From Alphaproteobacteria bacterium (GTDB taxonomy: Bacteria > Pseudomonadota > Alphaproteobacteria > Micropepsales > Micropepsaceae): a stretch of 64,000 nt of DNA. Shown here one piece after another: positions 36,747 to 46,058 of the stretch; positions within the stretch are counted from its first letter, which is position 1; each line of letters starts with the position of its first letter. The notes beneath the pieces are model-generated. The model worked only from the letters and a program-made list of their open reading frames with translations, was not told where the DNA came from and did no database searches. The DNA is taken from contig JACKLF010000002.1 in assembly GCA_024236055.1 (NCBI GenBank), positions 248,001-312,000 on the forward strand. Direction: 5' to 3'. A program made the position numbers and the translations under genes.

Positions 36747-37379
36747 TCACGGATTGGCCGCGGCAGGCAGCGGGCCGATACGGGCCAGCCATTCGGTTGC
36801 GTGGTTACCGCCGAAATGGACGTCGCGGCTGAAATGCTCGGTCTTTTGCAGACCGGCGCCCAGGCGGCGTGCCAACCCCTCGAACAGCGCCCAGGAGGCG
36901 CGGTTGTCGGCGGTGATGGTCGTGATCATTTCGCGAACGCCGCGCACGGCGGGGCGTTCCAGCAGCGCATCCATCATGCGCTGGGCAAGCTTCTGGCCGC
37001 GGGCCTTCCGGGCCACGGCGATCTGCCAGACAAACAGGCTGTCCGGCTCGGACGGCGGGCGATAGGCCGACACCCAGCCGACAATCTCGCCCCCGTCCTG
37101 CGCGATGACGCAGAAGTCGGCGAAATGCGAGCATTGCAGAAGGTTGCAATAGGCCGAATTGCCGTCCAGCGGCGGGCTGGCCGCAATCAGCGCGGTGATG
37201 GCGGGGCCATCGGCCGCGACCGGCTTGCGAAAGGAAATACCGCTCTCGGTGCTGGACGCCTGACCCGCAAAACGCCGGGGCGGCTGGGTGGCCGCTTCGG
37301 TTATTTGCTCAGAGATAGTTCGTCTCCAGAAGTATTTTCCCGTCAAAGAACGCAGGCTCGCCCGCGCACAGGCCGTCAT
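36747..37379 (-). CDS. ectA: diaminobutyrate acetyltransferase EctA
   Basis: A GNAT-fold acetyltransferase for 2,4-diaminobutyrate. The conserved core runs from ISFRKPVAADG through NSAYCNLLQCSHFADFC, FVWQIAVARKARGQKLAQRM (acetyl-CoA loop) and TITADNRASWALFEGLA. The ATG at 37379 gives 210 residues, longer than usual and without a ribosome site. A good GGAGA lies 6 bases before an ATC at 37316 in the right frame, which would give 189 residues; the true start is therefore uncertain. It opens the ectABCD-ask-MFS-MFS transcript and is divergent from the MarR regulator. Confidence 0.93.
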   Translation of the reverse strand: MTACARASLRSLTGKYFWRRTISEQITEAATQPPRRFAGQASSTESGISFRKPVAADGPAITALIAASPPLDGNSAYCNLLQCSHFADFCVIAQDGGEIVGWVSAYRPPSEPDSLFVWQIAVARKARGQKLAQRMMDALLERPAVRGVREMITTITADNRASWALFEGLARRLGAGLQKTEHFSRDVHFGGNHATEWLARIGPLPAAANP

Positions 37380-37418
37380 ATATGGCTATAAGTTATTAAA
37401 ATCAACCTATTAGTTCCA

Positions 37419-37435
37419 TGCATAGGCGATATGCA
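37419..37435. promoter_or_regulatory. perfect 17-bp palindrome, candidate EctR operator
   Basis: TGCATAGGCGATATGCA (6-5-6, perfect arms) lies in the AT-rich divergent region between ectA and the MarR gene, 40 bases upstream of the ectA ATG and 84 before the regulator. MarR proteins bind palindromes of this size. Confidence 0.5.
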
Positions 37436-37518
37436 CGAAAATTAGGCTAATGACTTTGTTCAATTTTCGGAGGAATTTGCCATTGGTGAATGGCCCGCAT
37501 TTTGGCTAGCTATCGTTC

Positions 37519-38010
37519 ATGGAGTCGCAAATTCCCAACCTGACCCTGCGCGCCCTGCGCCGCATCCTGCGGGCGACCGAGATCAGCACCCGCCAGCTGG
37601 CGGCAGCCACCAGCCTGACCCCCTCCCAGCTTCTGGTGCTGCGGGAGATCGAAAGCCGGGACCAGCCCACGCCGGGCACGATCGCTGCAGCGCTGCATTT
37701 CAGCCAGGCCACCATCACCAGCATCCTGGACCGGCTGGCGGCGCTGAACCTGGTGACCCGCCAGCGCAGCGAAAAGGACAAGCGCCAGTTCATCCTGACC
37801 CCCACGCCGGAAGGCCGCGCCGCATTGGAGCGCGCGCCCGACATGCTGCAGATGGATTTTCAGAAGGATTTTTCGGCCCTGCCCGAGTGGGAGCAGGCCA
37901 TGATCCTGGCCGCGGTCGAAAAACTCAGCGTGCTGTTGGGCGCCCAGGGCCTGGATGCAGCGCCCCTGCTGGATGGCGGCGCCATCGACCGGGTTACGCC
38001 CCAGCACTGA
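37519..38010 (+). CDS. ectR: MarR family regulator of the ectoine operon (EctR type)
   Basis: A 163-residue MarR protein: helical dimer part, then a winged helix (LTPSQLLVLREIESRDQPTP, SQATITSILDRLAALNLVTR, DKRQFILTPTPEGRAAL). EctR1-type MarR repressors are encoded divergently from ectA in methylotrophs and other proteobacteria and respond to osmolarity; the same placement here makes that role likely. The 139-base intergenic region is markedly AT-rich and carries a perfect palindrome. The ATG is the first in frame; no strong ribosome site is seen. Confidence 0.88.
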   Translation: MESQIPNLTLRALRRILRATEISTRQLAAATSLTPSQLLVLREIESRDQPTPGTIAAALHFSQATITSILDRLAALNLVTRQRSEKDKRQFILTPTPEGRAALERAPDMLQMDFQKDFSALPEWEQAMILAAVEKLSVLLGAQGLDAAPLLDGGAIDRVTPQH

Positions 38011-38216
38011 GGCGCGCGGCAATAGCCTGATTTATAACGGCAATTCCCGAAATTCGCCGCCCCCGCCGCGACACCCGGTTAAGCAACGGTACCGATTTAA
38101 CAGACGCCGGCGCTGTTTCAGGGGATAGTATGGCTAACGGAACGATGGGCGGGCATCTTTCCAGAGAAAACATTCGTATAAACCAGTTCCATGTGTAACG
38201 CGTAAGAAGAGTCCCG

Positions 38217-38978
38217 ATGGCCCGAAAAACCAAGATCCGCACCCCTGCAGGCCCCGCCCTGCGCACGCCCCAGTCCTGGGGCCATGGCGACGTTGCCGCC
38301 GCCCTGGGCTCGGAAATCCTGTCGGGCGCGCGCGCGCCCGGAAGCCGCCTGCCGTCGGTCGACGAGATGTTCGAGATGTATGGCGTCTCCCGCGTGGTGC
38401 TGCGCGAAGTCACGCGCACCCTGGCGGCCAAGGGCATGGTCACGTCCAAGACGCGGGTGGGCACGCTGGTCCAGGACCCGGCCTTCTGGAACTGGCTGGA
38501 CCATGACGTGCTGGCCTGGCGCGTGCAGCTGGGCATGGACAAGGCGTTCCTGGATCACCTGACCGATCTGCGCATGGCGGTGGAGCCCGTGGCGGCCGGC
38601 CTGGCGGCGCGCAACCGCACCCCGCGCGAGATGGCCCGCATCAACGATGCGTTGGCGGCGATGGATGAGAACAAGTGCAATCAGCCGCGCTTCGCCGATG
38701 CCGACCTGGAATTCCATGTCGCGGTGGGGGTGGCGTCGCACAATCCGCTGTTCCGCTCTTTCACCTCGGTGGTCGATATCGCCCTGTCCGGCTATCTGGC
38801 CCAGACGACGCTGGTCGCCACGCGCGACGAACGCAATTTCATCCAGTCGCATGCCCGCCACGCCAAGATCGCCAAGGCGATCGAGGCACGCAACGAGGCG
38901 GCCGCCATCCGCGCGATGCAGCAGGCGATCGATGCCGGACGCCAGTTCACCACCGGCGCCCGGCGCAAGCGCGGCTGA
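38217..38978 (+). CDS. FadR-subfamily GntR transcriptional regulator
   Basis: A 253-residue regulator with an N-terminal GntR winged helix (LGSEILSGARAPGSRLPSVDEM, YGVSRVVLREVTRTLAAKGMV) and a C-terminal FCD effector domain with the metal-site residues in DLRMAVEP, DLEFHVAV and SHARHAKIAKAIE. FadR-type members of this kind usually control sugar-acid or amino-acid catabolism. The exported mannonate-dehydratase-like gene 3 kb downstream is a possible target. The 206 bases before it hold no gene I can support. Confidence 0.88.
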   Translation: MARKTKIRTPAGPALRTPQSWGHGDVAAALGSEILSGARAPGSRLPSVDEMFEMYGVSRVVLREVTRTLAAKGMVTSKTRVGTLVQDPAFWNWLDHDVLAWRVQLGMDKAFLDHLTDLRMAVEPVAAGLAARNRTPREMARINDALAAMDENKCNQPRFADADLEFHVAVGVASHNPLFRSFTSVVDIALSGYLAQTTLVATRDERNFIQSHARHAKIAKAIEARNEAAAIRAMQQAIDAGRQFTTGARRKRG

Positions 38979-39019
38979 GCGAGCCCGCCGCCAATAGGCT
39001 GAATTTGTTGAGAGAAACC

Positions 39020-39094
39020 TGGAGCGGGCGAGGCGAATCGAACGCCCGACCCTAACCTTGGCAAGGTTATGCTCTACCCCTGAGCTACGCCCGC
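39020..39094 (-). tRNA. tRNA-Gly (anticodon GCC)
   Basis: Read on the minus strand from 39094: acceptor GCGGGCG, D-arm GCTC...GAGC, anticodon stem-loop TAACC-TTGCCAA-GGTTA with anticodon GCC, T-arm GGGCG-TTCGAAT-CGCCT, acceptor CGCCCGC, discriminator T and an encoded CCA. All four stems close, with one G-T pair in the T-arm. Confidence 0.97.
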
Positions 39095-39191
39095 GATCCA
39101 AGTGGAGGCGGGTTATGGCCTAACCCGCGCAGGGATTCAAGCAGCAATTCCTTAGGTTTCGGTTGCACCCCGCGGGGGGCTTCCGGCAACA

Positions 39192-40088
39192 ATGCGCCGG
39201 CAGGGCAACGGGGCGAATGTGGCAGGCGGCACGGGCAGTCAGGGCGCGCAAAACGGCTATTGGCTGCTGGCCCCCACCCTGGCGGTCATGGCGCTGGGGT
39301 TGGCTGCCCCGCTGGGCCTGGTGGCCGTCTACAGCCTGAAAAACCAGACCGGGATCAGCCTGTCGGAGGGCTGGACCCTGGCCCAGTATGGCGAGGTCCT
39401 GGGCCGGGCCAGCTATCGCACCCTGTTCTGGCGGTCCTTGGGCATTTCCGGCCTGGTCACCCTGGTCACGGTGCTGCTGGCCTATCCGATGGCCTATTTC
39501 GTCGCCTTCAAGGCGCGGCGGGCCAAGTTTGTGTGGCTGATCGCCCTGACCATCCCCTTCTGGACCAGCTATCTGCTCAGGGTCTTTGCCTGGAAGATCA
39601 TCCTGGGCTTCGACGGGGTGATCAACTCGGGGCTGATGCGGCTGGGGCTGATCGACCATCCCCTGACCTTCCTGCTCTACAATCCTTTTTCGGTGGTGGT
39701 GACGCTGGCCCATGCCTGGGCAGCCTTCGCCATCCTGCCCATCTATGTGAGCCTGGAGAAAATCGACCGCTCGCTGCTGGAGGCGGCGACCGACCTGGGC
39801 GACGGACCCTTGCGCCGCTTCTTGCGCGTGACATTGCCCCTGTCGATGCCCGGCGTGATCGGTGCGGCGGTGCTGATCTTCGTGCCCACCACCGGCGACT
39901 ATGTCACCCCCACGCTGGTGGGCGGGCCGGCCGGATCGATGATCGCCAATGTGATCGAGATCCAGTTCGGCCGCATCGGCAACTGGCCGATGGGATCGGC
40001 CCTGGCGCTGGTGTCGATGACGGCGGTGGCGCTGGTGGCGGGCGCCTTTGTTCTTCTGGCCCGCTGGGCCACGGCCAGGGTGCGGTAG
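39192..40088 (+). CDS. ABC transporter permease, PotB-like (polyamine type)
   Basis: A 298-residue permease with six hydrophobic segments. The EAA coupling loop reads LLEAATDLGDGPLRRFLRVTLPLSMPG and is followed by FVPTTGDYVTPTLVGG, typical of spermidine/putrescine and Fe3+/opine-type permeases of the PotB kind. The start is uncertain: the ATG at 39192 has only a distant G-run, and a GTG nine codons later also fits. It opens a three-gene transporter operon and overlaps nothing upstream except for following the tRNA gene at 97 bases. Confidence 0.9.
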   Translation: MRRQGNGANVAGGTGSQGAQNGYWLLAPTLAVMALGLAAPLGLVAVYSLKNQTGISLSEGWTLAQYGEVLGRASYRTLFWRSLGISGLVTLVTVLLAYPMAYFVAFKARRAKFVWLIALTIPFWTSYLLRVFAWKIILGFDGVINSGLMRLGLIDHPLTFLLYNPFSVVVTLAHAWAAFAILPIYVSLEKIDRSLLEAATDLGDGPLRRFLRVTLPLSMPGVIGAAVLIFVPTTGDYVTPTLVGGPAGSMIANVIEIQFGRIGNWPMGSALALVSMTAVALVAGAFVLLARWATARVR

Positions 40089-40099
40089 GGGGCGGCGAC

Positions 40100-40891
40100 A
40101 TGAGAAAGCATGCCCTGCTGCTTTATGCCCTCGCCTATCTGGCGTTCCTCTATGTGCCGGTGCTGGTGCTGCCCATCTTTTCCTTCAACGACTCCCAGTT
40201 CATCGCCTTCCCGCTGGCCGGCTTCACCACCCGCTGGTATGCGCGGCTGGGCGCCGACACCGCCATGCTGCATGCCCTGGGCAACAGCCTGAAGGTGGGC
40301 ATGGCCACCGCGCTGCTGTCGACCCTGCTGGGGCTTCTGGCGGCGCGCGCGGTCACCCGCTACCGGCTGCGCGGCACCCATGCGGCGCTGGGCTTCATCT
40401 CGCTGCCGCTGTTCATTCCCGATATTGTGCTGGGCATTTCGCTGCTGCTGATGCTGGGCGCCATCGGACTGCCGTTGTCGCTGGGCGCGGTGGTGCTGGG
40501 CCATCTGCTGGTCTGCGTGCCCTTTGCCATCACCGTGCTGGTCGCCCGCTTCGAAGGCTTCGACCGCGACCTGGAGGAAGCCAGCGCCGATCTGGGCGAG
40601 GATGGCTGGATGACCTTCTGGCGCGTGACCTTTCCCCTGATCCTGCCCGGCATCCTGGCCAGCCTGCTGCTGACCTTCATCACCAGCTTCGACGAATTCC
40701 TGGTGGCCTATTTCCTGTCGGGCACCGAGCCGACGCTGCCGGTTTATATCTGGGGCCAGCTTCGCTTCCCAGAGCGCCTGCCCATGGTGCTGGCGCTGGG
40801 GGCGATCATCCTGGCCGTTTCGGTGGCGCTGGTGGCGCTGGCCGAATATGTCCGCAATGCCGGCGTCAAGAAGCCGATGGTGGGAGCGTGA
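40100..40891 (+). CDS. ABC transporter permease, PotC-like
   Basis: A 263-residue permease, the partner of the preceding gene. Six hydrophobic segments; the EAA loop is DLEEASADLGEDGWMTFWRV followed by TFPLILPGIL, and LLTFITSFDEFLVAYFLSG is a recognised PotC-type segment. The ATG at 40100 sits 11 bases past the first permease's stop with AGGGGG upstream. Its stop overlaps the ATPase start (TGATG). Confidence 0.92.
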   Translation: MRKHALLLYALAYLAFLYVPVLVLPIFSFNDSQFIAFPLAGFTTRWYARLGADTAMLHALGNSLKVGMATALLSTLLGLLAARAVTRYRLRGTHAALGFISLPLFIPDIVLGISLLLMLGAIGLPLSLGAVVLGHLLVCVPFAITVLVARFEGFDRDLEEASADLGEDGWMTFWRVTFPLILPGILASLLLTFITSFDEFLVAYFLSGTEPTLPVYIWGQLRFPERLPMVLALGAIILAVSVALVALAEYVRNAGVKKPMVGA

Positions 40892-41943
40892 TGGCGTACC
40901 TTTCGATCAGACAGGTCAGCAAGGCGTTCGGCGGTCCGCCGGTGGTGGATGCGGTCGACCTGGAAGTGCCCCAGGGCCGCTTCTTCGCCCTTCTGGGCCC
41001 GTCCGGCTGCGGCAAGACGACCCTGCTGCGGATGATCGCCGGTTTCGAGACACCCGACAGCGGCACCATCGCCATCGATGGCGAGGTGATGAACGCCATC
41101 CCCCCGCATCTGCGTCCCACCAACATGGTGTTCCAGAGCTATGCGATTTTTCCGCACCTGTCGGTGTTCGACAATATCGCCTATGGCCTGCGCAAGCTGC
41201 GCCTGCCCAAGAACGAGCTGAAGGCGCGGGTCGAAGCCATGCTGGCGACCGTGCGGCTGGAGGGCCTGAGCGGGCGCGGCGCCGGGCAGCTTTCGGGCGG
41301 ACAGCGCCAGCGCGTCGCCCTGGCGCGCGCCCTGGTGCGCCAGCCCAAGCTGCTGCTGCTGGACGAGCCGCTGGCGGCGCTGGACAAGCGCCTGCGCGAG
41401 GCGATGCAGGTCGAGCTGCGCCAGTTGCAGCGCCAGGTGGGCATCACCTTTCTGATGGTCACCCACGATCAGGAAGAAGCGCTGTCGCTGGCCGACCAGG
41501 TCGCGGTGATGAACAACGGCAAAATCCTCCAGGTCGCATCCCCGCGCGAACTGTATGAGCGGCCCAACTGCCGCGAGGTCGCCGACTTCATCGGCGAGAT
41601 CAACTTCTTCCACGCCACGGTCAAAGCGGTGGACGGCGACCGTGTGACGGTCAATGGCGGGCTTCTGGGCGTCGTCGCCCTGCCGCGCGCCAACATCCTG
41701 TTCGACGCCGCCGTCGGCGATGCGCTGCTGCTGGCGATCCGACCCGAGGATATCGGCTTTGCCGATGCGGGCCTGGCGGGCACGCTGGCCGCATCGACGT
41801 TCCTGGGCGAGACCACCCTGTTCCAGGTCCAGGTGGCGGGCCGCAGCGATCCCATCGTGGTCAGCAACTATTTCGATCCGCCGTCAAAGGACGTACACCT
41901 GAATTTTCCGCCCGACATGCTGATCGGCCTTCCCGAATCGTAG
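40891..41943 (+). CDS. ABC transporter ATP-binding protein, PotA-like
   Basis: A 350-residue ATPase: Walker A GPSGCGKTT near residue 37, signature LSGGQRQRVALARAL, Walker B LLLLDEPLAALD, His loop MVTHDQEEAL, and a C-terminal TOBE domain (LLAIRPEDIGF, ASTFLGETTLFQV), the make-up of PotA/FbpC/UgpC-like ATPases. It is translationally coupled to the second permease. No periplasmic binding protein gene follows; the next gene encodes a different exported protein, so the substrate cannot be read from context. Confidence 0.92.
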   Translation: MAYLSIRQVSKAFGGPPVVDAVDLEVPQGRFFALLGPSGCGKTTLLRMIAGFETPDSGTIAIDGEVMNAIPPHLRPTNMVFQSYAIFPHLSVFDNIAYGLRKLRLPKNELKARVEAMLATVRLEGLSGRGAGQLSGGQRQRVALARALVRQPKLLLLDEPLAALDKRLREAMQVELRQLQRQVGITFLMVTHDQEEALSLADQVAVMNNGKILQVASPRELYERPNCREVADFIGEINFFHATVKAVDGDRVTVNGGLLGVVALPRANILFDAAVGDALLLAIRPEDIGFADAGLAGTLAASTFLGETTLFQVQVAGRSDPIVVSNYFDPPSKDVHLNFPPDMLIGLPES

Positions 41944-42016
41944 GACCCGGCTGGCGTCCGGACCACCGCCGGGCTTAGGATCGGCTCAAAGAACAAACAA
42001 CAAGAGGGGAAACAGG

Positions 42017-43168
42017 ATGGCAACCAATCGCAGGACAATGATCCACACTCTGGCCGGCGCGCTTCTTGCCGGATCGGCCGTTCCCGCTTTCGCCCAGCAG
42101 GGACCGAACGCGCCCTATAATCCGCACCCGGCCAGGCGGCTGGGCATGGCGCAGGAAAGCGCCGACACGCCCAAGCTGACCATATACATGAACGATGCCC
42201 TCAACGATCAGGAAGCCATCCGCATCAAGCAGATCGGCATCGACTGGGTCGATCTTTCGAACGTACCTGCCCAGCCCTGGGGCGTGGACTATCTGAAACC
42301 GCGCGTCGATGCGCTGAAAAAGCACGACATGCATATCGGCATCCTGATGATCCGCTGGGCCTACAAGGGCAGCGTGGACCCGGACATGGACCAGATCGTG
42401 CGCGGCGGCCCGCGCCGCGATGCGGAAATCGACAAGATCAAACAGACCATCGTCAATTGCGGCAAGCTGGGCATCCCGGTGGTGGAGTGGAATTTCTACA
42501 ATCACCGCGCCACCGACGGGTACAAGGACATTCCGGGCCGCGGCGGCGCCATCTATGAGGACTTCAACTATCAGCGCATGAAGAACATGGCGCCGCCACC
42601 CGGCGAGCCGCCGCAGAATTACGAAGACACCTGGAAGCATCTGGAATATTTCCTCAAGGCCGTGGTGCCGGTGGCCGAGAAGAACAATGTCGTTCTGTCC
42701 GTGCATCCCAACGACCCGCCCGCGCCCATGAGCCGCGGCTCGGCCCAGGTGCTCAACAGCTTCTCGGACTGGAAGCGGCTGGTGGAGACGGTGAACTCGC
42801 CCTCCAACTGCATGACCTGGGACTGCGGCGTCACCCGCGAGCTGGGCGAGGACCCGGTGACGGTGGGCAACTGGCTGGCCAGCCGCAACCGCATCGGCCA
42901 GGTGCATTTCCGCAATGTGGTGATGCGCAAGCCGCGCGAGGACTATACCGAGGTCTTCCCCGACACCGGCGACAACGACATGTACGAGGTGATGAAGCTT
43001 CTGGTGCGCAACAACTACAAGCGGCTGATCTTCCCGGAACATCCGCGCGGGCTGGACATCGACAAGCTGCTGCCCAAGGGCACCAATCCCACCGCCTCCT
43101 GGGCCTATAACGTGGCCTATTGCCGGGCGATGCTGCAGATCGCGCTGCGCGAGCTGCGCGGGCTTTAG
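42017..43168 (+). CDS. exported mannonate dehydratase (UxuA)-like TIM-barrel protein
   Basis: A 383-residue protein with an export signal containing a twin-arginine pair (TNRRTMIHTLAGALLAG, ending AFAQQ). The mature part resembles UxuA-type mannonate dehydratases: VVEWNFYNHRATDGYK, LSVHPNDPPAPMSRG, NCMTWDCGVTRELG, GQVHFRNVV, and FPEHPRGLD. UxuA is normally cytoplasmic, so an exported relative is unusual and the activity may differ. GAGGGGAAACAGG precedes the ATG. It follows the transporter operon by 73 bases and overlaps the end of glnE by four bases. Confidence 0.75.
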   Translation: MATNRRTMIHTLAGALLAGSAVPAFAQQGPNAPYNPHPARRLGMAQESADTPKLTIYMNDALNDQEAIRIKQIGIDWVDLSNVPAQPWGVDYLKPRVDALKKHDMHIGILMIRWAYKGSVDPDMDQIVRGGPRRDAEIDKIKQTIVNCGKLGIPVVEWNFYNHRATDGYKDIPGRGGAIYEDFNYQRMKNMAPPPGEPPQNYEDTWKHLEYFLKAVVPVAEKNNVVLSVHPNDPPAPMSRGSAQVLNSFSDWKRLVETVNSPSNCMTWDCGVTRELGEDPVTVGNWLASRNRIGQVHFRNVVMRKPREDYTEVFPDTGDNDMYEVMKLLVRNNYKRLIFPEHPRGLDIDKLLPKGTNPTASWAYNVAYCRAMLQIALRELRGL

Positions 43169-46044
43169 CCGGTCACGATGCGGGTGAAGATCGCCCGCGT
43201 CTGGCCCTGGAGCTGCGCCAGCCGTGCCTGAAGCTGTTCGAAGCTGCCCAGTTCGGCGGCCCGCGTGAGCAGGCCCTTCAGGCCCGGCGTCGCCGTCTCG
43301 ATGTCGGGCGTATCGTCCAGCGCGATGCGCAGCACCTGGGTCAGGCCGTGCTGCAGCCGGGCCGAGGCCACAAGTGTCGCGGTGTCGCCGTCGCCCAGAA
43401 AGCCCGCGCTGTTCAGATTGTGCAGCGCCGCCACCGTGTTGGTGTTCAAGATCTCGGGCTGATCCTGGGCATGCACAAGCTGCAGCGCCTGGGCGATGAA
43501 CTCGATGTCCACCAGCCCGCCGGGGGCAAATTTCAGGTCGAAGGGGTTCTTCCCCGGAAAAGTCTCGGCCATGCGCGCACGCATGTCGCTTGCATCGCGC
43601 AAAATCTCATGGGCCGGGCGCTTTTCGGTCAGGCGGCGGCGTACCTCGCCGCGTACCCGGGCGCGCAGGCGCGGCGGCCCCGCCACCAGCCGCGCCCGCG
43701 TCAGCGCCATATGCTCCCAGGTCCAGCTTTCGCTGGCGTGATAATCGACAAAGCTTTTCAGCGAGACGGCGACAGGGCCCTTGTTGCCGGTGGGGCGCAG
43801 GCGCATGTCCACCTCATAGAGCGGGCCTGCAGCCGTGGTGGTGGTCAGGGCCGAAATCAGACGCTGGGCCAGGCGGGCATAATATGTGGTGGGCGCCAGC
43901 GGCCTGTCGCCGTCGGATGCCTCGGTGTCTTCGGGCATGTCATAGACAAAGACCAGGTCCAGGTCGGAACTGGCGGTCATCTCCCGCCCGCCCAGCTTGC
44001 CCATCGCCATCACGCAGAAGCCGCCGCCGGCGATGCGCCCGGCGTTGTGTGCCATTTCGTCTTCCACGCGCGGCAACAGGCCGGCGATCACCGTTTCGGC
44101 CACATCGGCCAAAGCGGGACCGGCATGTTCGGCTTTCGCGGTGCCTTCCACGATCTGCACGCCGACGCGGAAAGCCGCCTCGCGGGCGAAGCGGCGCGCT
44201 CCGTCCAGCACTTCCTCATAGGTCGCGCCGGACTGCCGGTCAAACGCGGCCTGCAATTCGGCACGGTCCGGCAGGGTGGTGAAGAATTCCGCGTCCAGCA
44301 GCGCATCCAGCGTGGCGGGGTTGCGCGCCAGGTGTTGGGCCAGGCGCGGCGCAGTGCCCACGATGCGCGCCAGCAGCGCCAGGAAATGCGGCCGCGCCTG
44401 GAACAGCGAAAAAAGCTGCACCCCCGACGGCAGCGCCGACAGGAAGCGGTCGAACTGGGCAAAGGCGATGTCGGGGCCCGCCGTGCCCGCCAGCGCCGTC
44501 AGGATGGCGGGCGTCAGCCGGGTCAGAAGCTCGCGCGCCCGGGCCGAGCGCATGGCAGCGATGCGCCCATGATGCCAGCCGCGGATCGCGCCGCTGATAT
44601 GGCTGGCGTTGCGAAAGCCCATGGCGGTGATGGTTTCCAGGGTTTCGGGATCGTCCTCCACCCCGGTGAAGACCAGGCTGCCGCGCGTGTCCGACAGGAC
44701 CGGCGCGCTTTCGAACAACCGGCCATAATGACCCTGCACATTCTCCAGCGTCGCGGTCAGGTCGGCGCAAAAATCCTCCACCTGGCCATAGCCCATGAAG
44801 CAGGCGACATGCGCCAGCCCTTCGGCGGTCTCGGGCAGGCTGTGGGTCTGCTGGTCCTCGATCATCTGCAGCCGGTGCTCCAGCATGCGCAGGGCGCGAT
44901 AGTCGCGCGACATTTCCTCGGCCGTGTCGGCGGCCACCCGCCCATCGGCAGCCAGCGCTGCCAGCGCCCCTTGCGTGGACGGCACGCGCAGGGCCGGATG
45001 CCGCCCGCCCAGGATCAATTGCTGGGTCTGGGCGAAGAATTCGATCTCGCGGATGCCGCCGCGCCCCAGCTTGATATTGTGGCCGGCCACCTTGATCTCG
45101 CCATGCCCGGCATGGGCATGGATCTGGCGCTTGATGGAATGAATGTCCTCGATCGCGGCGAAATCCAGATAGCGGCGCCAGACAAAGGGCGTGATGCCCT
45201 TCAGGAAATCGGCGCCGGTCCCCGGATCGCCCGCACAGGGCCGCGCCTTGATCATGGCGGCGCGTTCCCAGTTCTGGCCCATCGCCTCGTAGTAATCGAG
45301 CGCCGCATCGGTCGATATGGCGATCTGGGTTGCCCCCGCGTCGGGGCGCAGCCTGAGGTCGACACGAAAGACATAGCCGTCGGACGTAACATCGGCCAGA
45401 AGCTTGACCAGCCCGCGCACGATATCGACGGCGGCGCCGCGCTGATCGCCGCGCTTGGCGAAAGGAAATTTCTGCGCGTCGTAGAAAACGATCAGGTCGA
45501 TGTCGCTGGAATAGTTCAGTTCATGGGCGCCGTATTTGCCCATCGCCAGAACGGTCAGGCCGCAGCTTTCCTCCTGTGCCTCCGGCTGGTTCAGTGTTTT
45601 GGCGGCCTGGCGCAGCATGAAGCGCAGCGCGGCCCCCACACAGGCATCGGCGAAACGGGTCAGCTCGCCCGTCACCTGGGCGACGTCCCACACCCCGCCG
45701 ATATCGGCGGTGGCGATGGCCAGCGCGGCGCGCCGCCGCGCTGTGCGCAGCAGCCTCATCGCCTGGGCTTCGTCATCGGCCCGTGCCGCGCTGTGGGCCA
45801 GAAGAATGGCGGCGTTCAGCACCGTCAGCGGCCCCGCAGCCAGATATTCGGCCAGCGCGCCATGCTCGCGCACCGCAAGGCGGCCCAGAAAGGGGGAATT
45901 GCCGAACACCGCCGCCAGCAGCGGATCGGACGAGACCAGGCCGTTTTCGGCCAGCGCCTCGGCCACGCGGGCGGCGCGGGCCGGATCAAAGGGCCGGGGC
46001 GGAACGATCAGGTGCGGCGATACGAGAGACGGGGTGCGAAGCAT
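43165..46044 (-). CDS. glnE: bifunctional glutamine synthetase adenylyltransferase/deadenylase GlnE
   Basis: A 959-residue enzyme that adds and removes AMP from glutamine synthetase in nitrogen control. It has two nucleotidyltransferase domains with the metal motifs YSSDIDLIVFYD (N-terminal, deadenylylating half) and ASSDLDLVFVYD (C-terminal, adenylylating half), each followed by a helical domain. The length matches GlnE of other proteobacteria. It lies 14 bases after the histidine kinase gene and probably shares its transcript. Confidence 0.96.
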   Translation of the reverse strand: MLRTPSLVSPHLIVPPRPFDPARAARVAEALAENGLVSSDPLLAAVFGNSPFLGRLAVREHGALAEYLAAGPLTVLNAAILLAHSAARADDEAQAMRLLRTARRRAALAIATADIGGVWDVAQVTGELTRFADACVGAALRFMLRQAAKTLNQPEAQEESCGLTVLAMGKYGAHELNYSSDIDLIVFYDAQKFPFAKRGDQRGAAVDIVRGLVKLLADVTSDGYVFRVDLRLRPDAGATQIAISTDAALDYYEAMGQNWERAAMIKARPCAGDPGTGADFLKGITPFVWRRYLDFAAIEDIHSIKRQIHAHAGHGEIKVAGHNIKLGRGGIREIEFFAQTQQLILGGRHPALRVPSTQGALAALAADGRVAADTAEEMSRDYRALRMLEHRLQMIEDQQTHSLPETAEGLAHVACFMGYGQVEDFCADLTATLENVQGHYGRLFESAPVLSDTRGSLVFTGVEDDPETLETITAMGFRNASHISGAIRGWHHGRIAAMRSARARELLTRLTPAILTALAGTAGPDIAFAQFDRFLSALPSGVQLFSLFQARPHFLALLARIVGTAPRLAQHLARNPATLDALLDAEFFTTLPDRAELQAAFDRQSGATYEEVLDGARRFAREAAFRVGVQIVEGTAKAEHAGPALADVAETVIAGLLPRVEDEMAHNAGRIAGGGFCVMAMGKLGGREMTASSDLDLVFVYDMPEDTEASDGDRPLAPTTYYARLAQRLISALTTTTAAGPLYEVDMRLRPTGNKGPVAVSLKSFVDYHASESWTWEHMALTRARLVAGPPRLRARVRGEVRRRLTEKRPAHEILRDASDMRARMAETFPGKNPFDLKFAPGGLVDIEFIAQALQLVHAQDQPEILNTNTVAALHNLNSAGFLGDGDTATLVASARLQHGLTQVLRIALDDTPDIETATPGLKGLLTRAAELGSFEQLQARLAQLQGQTRAIFTRIVTG

Positions 46045-46058
46045 CCCGCCAAGCTAGA

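Noticed and set aside
38011..38216. Possible promoter or small gene ahead of the FadR-type regulator
   Set aside because: No coding pattern, no convincing -35/-10 or operator palindrome.
39020..39094. tRNA-Gly as an integration site
   Set aside because: No integrase gene or repeated tRNA 3' end was found nearby.
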